A stretch of 64,000 nucleotides of DNA, from NCBI RefSeq assembly GCF_964019385.1, contig NC_088655.1, positions 13,690,731 through 13,754,730 on the forward strand, given 5' to 3'. The notes beneath the pieces were generated by a model. That model made no database searches and had not been told where the DNA came from. It saw only the letters and a list, made by a program, of their open reading frames with translations. Numbering within the stretch: the first letter of the stretch is position 1; every line of letters starts with the position of its first letter. This document shows, piece after piece, positions 48,498 through 58,278 of the stretch. The stretch comes from Sycon ciliatum. Its lineage: Eukaryota > Porifera > Calcarea > Leucosolenida > Sycettidae. The position numbers and the translations under genes are program-made.

Positions 48498-51400
48498 AAA
48501 TTCACTGTTCTCTGCATGTTTTATTTCAGGGGAATGGGACCACAGATTGAACCAACACGGATTCGATGTGCTGCTCTTCTTGATTTTCAACGAAATCCAC
48601 AGACATTCACGGTGCTCTGCATGTTCTTTTTCAGGGGAATCGGACCAAAGGTTGAACGCACACGGATTCGATGTGCTCTTCTTGCTTTCCAACGAAACCC
48701 ACAGATTGCGCCCCACACGGATTCGCTGTGCTCTCCATGATTTTTCAAGAAAATTCACAGACAGCGCCTCACACGGATTCTCTGTGCTTTGTGTGTTCCT
48801 TTTCAGGAAAATCGGTCCACTGATGCCCCACACGGATTCGCTGTGCTCTTCATGATTTTCAACGAGACTCACAGATTGCGCCCCACACGGATTTTATGTG
48901 CTCTTCATAATTATTTTCTGGGATAATCACATATAGCGCCGCCCACACGGATTCACTGTGCTCTTCATAATTTCCAGCGAAATCCACAGATTGCGCCCCA
49001 CACGGATTCACTGTCCTCTTCATGTTTTTCATCGAAATTCACACATAGCGCCCAACACGGATTCTCTGTGCTTTGTATATTCCCTTTCAGGAAAATCGGT
49101 CCGCAGATGCCCCCACACGGATTCGCTGTGCTCTTCATGATTTTCAACGAAACTCACATATTCCGCCCACACGGATTTGAAGTGCTCTTCATGTTTTTCA
49201 GGGAAATTCGACCGTGCCGCCCCGCACGGAATTCCTGTGCTCTGTATGTTTTTCATCAAGAAATTCGGGCCACAGATTGACCCCACACGGATTTGCTGTG
49301 CTCTCTATGATTTTCAAAAAAATTCACAGACAACGCCTCACACGGATTCGCTATGCTCTGACTGTTCTTTTAAAGGAAAATCGGGCCACAGAGTCCCCCC
49401 TCACGGATTCGCTGTGCTCTTCATGATTTCCAACGAAATCCATTATGCGCCCCACACGGATTCGCTGTGCTCTCCATGATTTTCAAGAAAATTCACAAAC
49501 AACGACTTACACGGATTCTCTGTGCTTTGTGTGTTCCTTTTCAGGAAAATCGGTCCGCTGATGCCCCACACGGATTCGCTGTGCTCTTCATGATTTTCAA
49601 CGAGACTCATAGATTGCGCCCCACACGGATTTGATGTGCTCTTCATAATTATTTTCTGGGATAATCACAGATAGCGCCCCACACGGATTCACTGTGCTCT
49701 TCATGATTTCCAGCAAAATCCACAGATTGCGCCCCACACGGATTCACTGTCCTCTTCATGTTTTTCATCGAAATTCACAGATAGCGCCCAACACGGATTC
49801 TCTGTGCTTTGTATATTCCTTTTCAGGAAATTCGGTCCGCAGATGCCCCCACACGGATTCGCCGTGCTCTTCATGATTTTCAACGAAACTCACATAATTA
49901 TTGCCCCCACACGGATTTGATGTGCTCTTCATGTTTTTCAGGGATATTCGACCGTGCCGCCCCGCACGGAATTCCTGTGCGCTGTACGTTTTTCATCAAG
50001 AAATTCGGGCCACAGATTGCCCCACACGGATTTTCTGAGCTCTCTATGATTTTCAAAAAATCACAGATAACGCCTCACACGGATTCGCTATGCTCTGACT
50101 GTTCTTTTACAAGAAAATCAGGCCACAGAGTCCCCCCTCACGGATTCGCTGTGCTCTTCATGATTTCCAACGAAATCCATTATGCGCCCCACACGGATTC
50201 GCTGTGCTCTCCATGATTTTCAAGAAAATTCACAAACAACGACTTACACGGATTCTCTGTGCTTTGTGTGTTCCTTTTCAGGAAAATCGGTCCGGTCCGC
50301 TGATGCCCCACACGGATTCGCTGTGCTCTTCATGATTTTCAACGAGACTCATAGATTGCGCCCCACACGGATTTGATGTGCTCTTCATAATTATTTTCTG
50401 GGATAATCACAGATAGCGCCCCACGCGGATTCACTGTGCTCTTCATGATTTCCAGCGAAATCCACAGATTGCGCCCCACACGGATTCACTGTCCTCTTCA
50501 TGTTTTTCATCGAAATTCACAGATAGCGCCCAACACGGATTCTCTGTGCTTTGTATATTCCTTTTCAGGAAATTCGGTCCGCAGATGCCCCTACACGGAT
50601 TCGCCGTGCTCTTCATGATTTTCAACGAAACTCACATATTGCGCCCACACGGATTTGATGTGCTCTGACTGTTCTTTTACAAGAAAATCGGGCCACAGGG
50701 TCCCACCCCCTAACGGATTCGCTGTGCTCTTCTTGCTTTTCAACGAAACCCACAGATTGCGCCCCACACGGATTCGACGTGTTCTCCATGATTTTCAAGA
50801 AAATTCACAGACAGCGCCTCGCACGGATTCTCTGTGCCTTGTATGTTCCTTTTCAGGAAAATCGGTCCGCAGATGCCCCCACACGGATTCGCTGTGCTCT
50901 TCATGATTCTCAACGAAACTCACAGATTGCGCCCCACACGGATTCTCAGCTGTCCTCTTCATGTTTTTCAGGGAAATTCACATATAGCACCCAACACGGA
51001 TTTTCTGTGCTTTGTTTGTTCCTTTTCAGGAAAATTGGTCCGCAGATGCTCCCACACAGATTCTCTGTGCTCTTCATGATTTTCAACGAAAATCACATAA
51101 TGCGCCCCACACGGATTTATTGTGCTCTTCGTGTTTTTCAAGGAAATTCACAGATAGCGCCCCACACGGATTCTCTGTGCTCTGTATGTTCTTTGTAAGG
51201 AAAATCGGGCCACAAATTGACCCAACACGGATTTGCTGTGCTCACCATGATTATCAAGGAAATTCACCAATACCGCCCCAACACGGATTGGCTGTGCCCT
51301 GACTGTACATTTTCCATGATTATCAAGTAAATTCGCAGATAGCGGCCCACACGGATTCTCTGTGCATTGTATGTTCTTTTTCAGGATAATCGGTCCGCAG

Positions 51401-54205
51401 AGGCCCCCACACGGATTCGCTGTGCTCTTCATGATTTTCATCGAAACTCACATTCTGCGCTCCACACGGATTTGATGTGCTCATCATGTTTTTCTGGGAT
51501 AATCACAGATAGCGCCACACACGGTTTCTCTGCGCTCGCCATGTTCTCTTTGTGGGAAATCAGGCCACAGATTGACCCCACACGAATTTGTTGTGACCTC
51601 CATGACTATCAAGTAAATTCACAGATAGCGCCCCACACGGATTCCCTGTGCTTTGTATGTTCCTTTTCAGAAAAATCGGCTCACAGATGCCCCCACACGG
51701 ATTCGCTGTGCTCTTCATGATTTTCAACGAGACTCACAGATTGCGCCCCACACGGATTTGATGTGCTCTTCATGTTTTTCAGGGAAATTCGACCGTGCCG
51801 CCCCGCACGGAATTCCTGTCCTCTGTACGTTTTTCATCAAGAAATTCGGGCCACAGATTGACCCCACACGGATTTGCTGTGCTCTCTATGATTTTCAAAA
51901 AAATTCACAGATAACGCCTCACACGGATTCGCTATGCTCTGACTGTTCTTTTACAAGAAAATCGGGCCACAGAGTCCCCCCTCACGGATTCGCTGTGCTC
52001 TTCATGATTTCCAACGAAATCCATTATGCGCCCCACACGGATTCGCTGTGCTCTCCATGATTTTCAAGAAAATTCACAAACAACGACTTACACGGATTCT
52101 CTGTGCTTTGTGTGTTCCTTCTCAGGAAAATCGGTCCGCTGATGCCCCACACGGATTCGCTGAGCTCTTCATGATTTTCAACGAGACTCACAGATTGCGC
52201 CCCACACGGATTTGATGTGCTCTTCATAATTATCTTCTGGGATAATCACAGATAGCGCCCCACACGGATTCACTGTCCTCTTCATGTTTTTCATCGAAAT
52301 TCACAGATAGCGCCCAACACGGATTCTCTGTACTTTGTATATTCCTTTTCAGGAAATTCGGTCCGCAGATGCCCCCACACGGATTCGCCGTGCTCTTCAT
52401 GATTTTCAACGAAACTCACATATTGCGCCCACACGGATTTGATGTGCTCTTCATGTTTTTCAGGGAAATTCGACCGTGCCGCCCCGCATGGATTTCCTGT
52501 GCTCTGTACGTTTTTCATCATGAAATTCGGGCCACAGATTGACCCCACACGGATTTGCTGTGCTCTCTATGATTTTCAAAAAAATCACAGATAGCGCCCA
52601 ACACGGATTCTCTGTGCTTTGTATATTCCTTTTCATCAAAATCGGTCCGCAGATGCCCCCACACGGATTCGCCGTACTCTTCATGATTTTCAACGAAATC
52701 CATTTTGCGCCCCACACGGATTCGCTGTGCTCTCCATGATTTTCAAGAAAATTCACAGACAACGCTTCACACGGATTCTCTGTGCTTTATGTGTTCCTTT
52801 TCAGGAAAATCGGCCCACAGATGCCCCATACGGATTCGCTGTGCTCTTCATGATTTTTCAACGAAACTCACAGATTGCGCACCACACTGATTGGATGTGC
52901 TCTTCATATTTTTCTGGGATAATCACAGATAGCGCCCCACACGGATTCGCTGAGCTCCTCATGATTTCCAACGAAATCCACATAATTATTGCGCCCCACA
53001 CGGATTCGCCGTGCTCCTCAAGATTTCCAACGAAATCCACAGGTTCTGCCCCACACGGATTCGCTGTTCTCTTCGTGGTTTCCAAGGTAATTCACAGAAA
53101 GCGCCCAACACGGATTCTCTGTGCTTTGTATGTTCCTATTCAGGAAAATCCATGATTGTCAGGGAAATTCACAGATAGCGCCCCACACGAAATCGCTGTG
53201 CTCTGTCTGTCCTTTTTCAAGAAACTCGGGTCACAGAGTCCCCCACACGGATTCGCTGCGCTCTTCATGATTTCCAACGAAATCCATATTATTGCGCCCC
53301 ACACGGATTCACCGTGCTCTTCAGGATTTCCAAAGTAATCAACAGGTTGTGCCCCACCCGGATTCGCTGTTCTCTTCATGGTTTTCAGGGAAATTCAAAG
53401 ATAGCGCCCCACACGGATTCTCTGTGCTTTGTATATTCCTTTTCAGGACAATCGGTCCGCAGATACCCCCACACGGATTCTCTGTGCTCTTTATGATTTT
53501 CAACGAAATTTGTATCGCCCCACACGGATTTGATATGCTCTTCATGTTTTTCAGGGAAATTCACAGATAGCGCCCCACACGAATTCGCTGTGCTCTGTAT
53601 GTTCTTTGTAAGGAAAATCGGGCCACAAATTGACCCCACACGGATTTGCTGTGCTCACCATGATTATCAAGGAAATTCACCGATAGCGCCCCACACGGAT
53701 TGGCTGTGCCCTGACTGTTCATTTTCCATGATTATCAAGTAAATTCGCAGATAGCGCCCCACACGGATTCTCTGTGCATTGTATATTCCCTTGTCAGGAT
53801 AATCGGTCCGCAGAGGCCCCCACACGGATTCGCTGTGCTCGTCATGATTTTCAACGAAACTCACATTCTGCGCCCCACACGGATTTGATGTGCTCATCAT
53901 GTTTTTTCTGGGATAATCACAGATAGCGCCACACACGGATTCTCTGCGCTCGGCATATTCTCTTTGTGGGAAATCAGGCCACAGATTGACCCCACACGAA
54001 TTTGTTGTGACCTCCATGACTATCAAGTAAATTCACAGATAGCGCCCCACACGGATTTTCTGTGCTTTGTATGTTCCTTTTCAGAAAAATCGGTTCACAG
54101 ATGCCCCACACGGATTCGCTGTGCTCTTCATGATTTTCAAGGAAATTCACAGAATGATGACGCCCCACACGGATTCGCTGTGCTCTGCAGATTCTTTCAC
54201 AGATC
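48498..54205. repeat. 60-bp minisatellite, higher-order unit C
   Basis: Spacer C to spacer D is 6189 bp. A stretch equivalent to about 44295-44460 in unit B is deleted near 50660. From 53064 onward the sequence is repeated almost perfectly at 60546. The segment 52815-53063 marks what is missing between the retroelement and the 60-mers at 57195/60546. No gene seen. Confidence 0.92.
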
Positions 54206-54685
54206 ACAACTCTGTCGGGGTGCGAACCCCACCGCCTAATTGACTGCCTTCTCCAAATCCACAAATTTACACAAAGTGGCAAGCCAGCCCTCGTCCTACA
54301 TGAAAAACACGTGCATACCCAATGCATTCACGCCATTCGATCGATTTTCTACTGTGATACCCCGCGGACACACCAGCCGTGCTCCAGATTCAGAACTTTT
54401 TCAGGCCCTCTCATAGGTAGCACAGCACTGCACACCGCATCATCTATCGACCCTTCGAAAATTCTTAGACAACTTTTCACCTGTCCAAGACATGCCACGG
54501 TCTTCATAGGAGTTGTTAGAGGCTGTCTAATTTTTCGTTTTATCTATCCCACAGAGAAACGGCAATGAAATATGCTGTGCAGCAGGTTACCGTCTCCTTT
54601 CCTTGTTTACACCATAGGGAGTTTGAGGTTTTCCTGGACTTTGACGGAAAACCGTCAGCTGCACGCCACGAAATGGATTGTTGCT
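54206..54685. repeat. Higher-order-unit spacer, copy D
   Basis: Same family as copies A-C. Private differences shared only with copy E include TTGACTGCCTTC, ACTGTGATACCCC and CAGAACTTTTTC, showing that D and E are sister copies. Confidence 0.86.
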
Positions 54686-55118
54686 GAAATTCACTGTTCT
54701 CTGCATGTTTTATTTCAGGGGAATGGGACCACAGATTGAACCCACACGGATTCGATGTGCTGCTCTTCTTGATTTTCAACGAAATCCAGACATTCACGGT
54801 GCTCTGCATGTTCTTTTTCAGGGGAATCGGACCAAAGGTTGAACGCACACGGATTCGATGTGCTCTTCTTGCTTTTCAACGAAACCCACAGATTGCGCCC
54901 CACACGGATTCGCTGTGCTCTCCATGATTTTTCAAGAAAATTCACAGACAGCGCCTCACACGGATTCTCTGTGCTTTGTGTGTTCCTTTTCAGGAAAATC
55001 GGTCCACTGATGACCCACACGGATTCGCTGTGCTCTTCATGATTTTCAACGAGACACAGATTGCGCCCCACACGGATTTGATGTGCTCTTCATCATTATT
55101 TTCTGGGATAACCACAAC
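54686..55118. repeat. 60-bp minisatellite, higher-order unit D, left part
   Basis: 60-mers up to the 257-bp insertion. Private features shared with copy E include GAAATCCAGACATTC (a 3-bp loss) and ACTGATGACCCACAC. Confidence 0.9.
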
Positions 55119-55379
55119 TATACATGTGGCACATCCCCACCACGTGACAGATTGCTGGTGTGTGGTCATACCATAGCACATACTTTATACATGCAGTACA
55201 ACCATAGCGCCCTAACATGACTCACAGTTCTTGCCACAATCCGCACTCAGTCCGCGCACAAATACCCGCATAAGTACCCACCGTTATCATGTTGCCTGGT
55301 GATTACACGGTTGTCACGTATGAAACACTTTGAATTATAACCACAGAGCCTTTCTGTCCCGCACTATTTGCCTCTACAT
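55119..55379. mobile_element. About 257-bp unidentified insertion, copy 1
   Basis: Compared with unit C (GGATAATCACATATAGCGCCG near 48920), extra sequence is present here between TATA (55119-55122) and TATA (55380-55383). It begins CATGTGGCACATCCCCACCA and ends TTTGCCTCTACAT. Flanking TATA could be a 4-bp target duplication, although two extra bases (AC) sit left of it. The ends show only weak inverted similarity (ATGTGG and CTACAT). There is no coding capacity. It could be a small non-autonomous DNA element, but I cannot assign it. Confidence 0.55.
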
Positions 55380-57194
55380 TATAGCGCCGCCCACACGGAT
55401 TCACTGTGCTCTTCATAATTTCCAGCGAAATCCACAGATTCCGCCCCACACGGATTCACTGTCCTCTTCATGTTTTTCATCGAAATTCACAGATAGCGCC
55501 CAACACGGATTCTCCGTGCTTTGTATATTCCCTTTCAGGAAAATCGGTCCGCAGATGCCCCCACACGGATTCGCCGTGCTCTTCATGATTTTCAACGAAA
55601 CTCACATATTGCGCCGACCCTTGATGTGCTCTTCATGTTTTTCAGGGAAATTCGACCGTGCCGCCCCGCACGGAATTCCTGTGCTCTGTACGTTTTTCTT
55701 CAAGAAATTCAGGCCACAGATTGACCCCACACGGATTTGCTGTGCTCTCTATGATTTTCAAACAAATTCACAGATAACGCCTCACACGGATTCGCTATGC
55801 TCTGACTGTTCTTTTACAAGAAAATCGGGCCAAAGAGTCCCCCCTCACGGATTCGCTGTGCTCTTCATGATTTCCAACGAAATCCATTATGCGCCCCACA
55901 CGGATTCGCTGTGCTCTCCATGATTTTCAAGAAAATTCACAAACAACGACTTACACGGATTCTCTGTGCTTTGTGTGTTCCTTTTCAGGAAAATCGGTCC
56001 GCTGATGCCCCACACGGATTCGCTGTGCTCTTCATGATTTTCAACGAGACTCATAGATTGCGCCCCACACGGATTTGATGTGCTCTTCATAATTATTTTC
56101 TGGGATAATCACAGATAGCGCCCCACGCGGATTCACTGTGCTCTTCATGATTTCCAGCGAAATCCACAGATTGTGCCCCACACGGATTCACTGTCCTCTT
56201 CATGTTTTTCATCGAAATTCACAGATAGCGCCCAACACGGATTCTCTGTGCTTTGTATATTCCTTTTCAGGAAATTCGGTCCGCAGATGCCCCCACACGG
56301 ATTCGCCGTGCTCTTCACGATTGTCAACGAAACTCACATATTCCGCCCACACGGATTTGATGTGCTCTTCATGTTTTTCAGGGAAATTCGACCGTGCCGC
56401 CCCGTATGGATTTCCTGTGCTCTGCACGTTTTTCATCATGAAATTCGGGCCACAGATTGACCCCACACGGATTTGCTGTGCTCTCTATGATTTTCAAACA
56501 AATTCACAGATAACGCCTCACACGGATTCGCTATGCTCTGACTGTTCTTTTACAAGAAAATCGGGCCACAGAGTCCCCCCTCACGGATTCGCTGTGCTCT
56601 TCATGATTTTCAACGAAATCCATTATGCGCCCCACACGGATTCGCTGTGCTCTCCATGATTTTCAAGAAAATTCACAAACAACGACTTACACGGATTCTC
56701 TGTGCTTTGTGTGTTCCTTTTCAGGAAAATCGGTCCGCTGATGCCCCACACGGATTCGCTGTGCTCTTCATGATTTTCAACGAGACTCACAGATTGCGCC
56801 CCACACGGATTTGATGTGCTCTTCATAACTATTTTCTGGGATAATCACAGATAGCGCCCCACACGGATTCACTGTGCTCTTCATGATTTCCAGCGAAATC
56901 CACAGATTGCGCCCCACACGGATTCACTGTCCTCTTCATGTTTTTCATCGAAATTCACAGATAGCGCCCAACAAGTATTCTCTGTGCTTTGTATATTCCT
57001 TTTCAGGAAATTAGGTCCGCAGATGCCCCCACACGGATTCGCCGTACTCTTCATGATTTTCAACGAAATCCATTTTGCGCCCCACACGGATTCGCTGTGC
57101 TCTCCATGATTTTCAAGAAAATTCACAGACAACGCTTCACACGGATTCTCTGTGCTTTATGTGTTCCTTTTCAGGAAAATTGGCCCACACATGC
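55380..57194. repeat. 60-bp minisatellite, unit D up to the retroelement
   Basis: 60-mers resume and run to GGCCCACACATGC, where the retroelement starts. The equivalent position in unit C is GGCCCACAGATGCCCCATAC near 52812. About 1.8 kb of the usual higher-order unit is absent between spacer D and this point. Confidence 0.9.
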
Positions 57195-57353
57195 TGTAAT
57201 AGTTTTACCTTGACACTTCTTGCTTGTCTTATGGTAACACCTTGTGTTCCTACTATTCTCACTCCTGCGGTTCTCACCTTTCTTTTGCTTTATAACCTCT
57301 GGTTTGAACATCATTCGACGAATTCTCCAATCAATCAAGTCTATACTGTTACA
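57195..57353 (+). repeat. Candidate 5' LTR (159 bp)
   Basis: The 60-mer ends at ATGC (57194). The next bases are TGTAATAG and the segment ends CTGTTACA at 57353; these ends are inverted repeats matching at 7 of 8 positions and carry the TG...CA termini of LTRs. A TATA-like TTTATAA lies at 57289-57295. A second LTR is not in the window, so the right boundary rests on the terminal inverted repeat and the adjacent primer-binding site. At 159 bp it is short for an LTR. Confidence 0.68.
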
Positions 57354-57354
57354 C

Positions 57355-57368
57355 TGGTAGCTTGAGGA
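57355..57368 (+). promoter_or_regulatory. Candidate tRNA primer-binding site
   Basis: TGGTAGC starts one base after the LTR end. It is complementary to a tRNA 3' end GCTACCA, as carried by many eukaryotic initiator methionine tRNAs and used by Ty3 itself. The next bases (TTGAGG) do not extend a perfect match to tRNAs I can recall, so the primer identity is tentative. Confidence 0.5.
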
Positions 57369-58258
57369 TGGTTGAGATCATCGTTTGCCCTTTGACGTGC
57401 CTTGTGCTCCTGGCCGCTACTGCTCTGCTATACGCCGCTTTCCGTGAGATCCGCCGCGCTCGGGACAACGTGGCTGCTACAGTTGGACGACATCAATTAC
57501 CTGCTACATCAAGCTCAAGTCCTCCGGATCTAGCCCCGTGTCGATCGCGTTCTCTCTCCCAGACAAGCCCGAGCGTCAAACGCGTTACCAGAGAACCGAA
57601 TGTTTTCCATGGCAACCCTTCCGAGTTCAAAGAATGGGTATTTACGGTCGAGTTAGCCTTGAAGTGCTCACCTCAAGGTGACCCGGAGAGCCAAGTTAAC
57701 TTTGCGGCTAGCTACCTCGCTGGGAAAGCGCGTCTTTGGCTAATTTCTTCCCTGGAAGCAGGTGAGCAATTTTCGGATTGGCATTCTTTGAAAAGCGCCC
57801 TAGCGCGAGTGTATGGCCCGCACTATGATGGGGAAAGAGTGCGGTTGGATATGTTCTCTATCCAACAGCGTGGGTCAATTGAATCGTACGTAACGGAGTT
57901 TTCTCGGCTAAGTTTACAGGTGCCGGAACTTGACGAACTCTCCAGAGCCTTGCTATTTGTCAACGGCCTGCACGGTAACATGCGGACCTTGGTAGTGAAG
58001 GAACACCCCACTACACTGTCAGCCGCCGTTCAGTCAGCGCTAGCAGTCGCCTCAGACAGCCGATTTCAGCGCAGACCACCACTGGCGACCGCGCCGGGAT
58101 TCGCACCACCATCAGGTAGCAAAAAGCTAACAAAACTAAGCCCCGAGGAACGTGAGACATTACGAGCCCAGGGGGGCTGCTTCGCATGTCGTCGACCAGG
58201 CCATATGGCCCAGAATTGCCCGCAGCATCGAGATCACCCAAACGGTGGACGTCAGTAA
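57368..58258 (+). CDS. gag: Retrotransposon Gag
   Basis: A 296-residue nucleocapsid-type protein starting at the first ATG after the LTR (57368) and ending TAA at 58256-58258. An upstream in-frame TTG at 57362 is not needed. Residues 4-25 form an uninterrupted hydrophobic segment (IIVCPLTCLVLL onward) followed by a basic, serine- and proline-rich linker. Residues about 78-200 match the retrotransposon Gag domain (FHGNPSEFKEW, YLAGKARLWL, SIESYVTEFSRL). A CCHC zinc knuckle lies at residues 271-284 (CFACRRPGHMAQNC, spacing CX2CX4HX4C). Gag would assemble the particle and bind element RNA. The frame is intact. Its last 73 bases overlap the pol frame and contain the frameshift signal. The N-terminal membrane-like segment is unusual for Gag. 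Confidence 0.93.
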   Translation: MVEIIVCPLTCLVLLAATALLYAAFREIRRARDNVAATVGRHQLPATSSSSPPDLAPCRSRSLSQTSPSVKRVTREPNVFHGNPSEFKEWVFTVELALKCSPQGDPESQVNFAASYLAGKARLWLISSLEAGEQFSDWHSLKSALARVYGPHYDGERVRLDMFSIQQRGSIESYVTEFSRLSLQVPELDELSRALLFVNGLHGNMRTLVVKEHPTTLSAAVQSALAVASDSRFQRRPPLATAPGFAPPSGSKKLTKLSPEERETLRAQGGCFACRRPGHMAQNCPQHRDHPNGGRQ

Positions 58259-58278
58259 GGCCGATGCGATTACTGACG
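58237..58278 (+). promoter_or_regulatory. Programmed -1 ribosomal frameshift signal (gag-pol)
   Basis: In the gag frame the bases at 58237-58243 read C CCA AAC, which fits the X XXY YYZ slippery heptamer. A 6-nt spacer (GGTGGA, 58244-58249) is followed by a perfect 9-bp stem: CGTCAGTAA at 58250-58258 pairs with TTACTGACG at 58270-58278 around an 11-nt loop. The gag stop codon lies in the 5' arm. Pol is open in exactly the -1 frame across this site. Heptamer, spacer length, hairpin and frame relation all agree with established -1 frameshift architecture; function is inferred, not shown. Confidence 0.85.

Noticed and set aside
34496-57194. CRISPR-like array of regularly spaced repeats
   Set aside because: The 60-mers are contiguous related monomers without unique spacers, in a eukaryotic satellite context. 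There are no cas genes.
58186-58188. ATG at 58186 as an independent start for pol
   Set aside because: It lies inside the gag zinc-knuckle coding region and there is a strong -1 frameshift signal 51 bp downstream. Frameshifting explains pol expression better.
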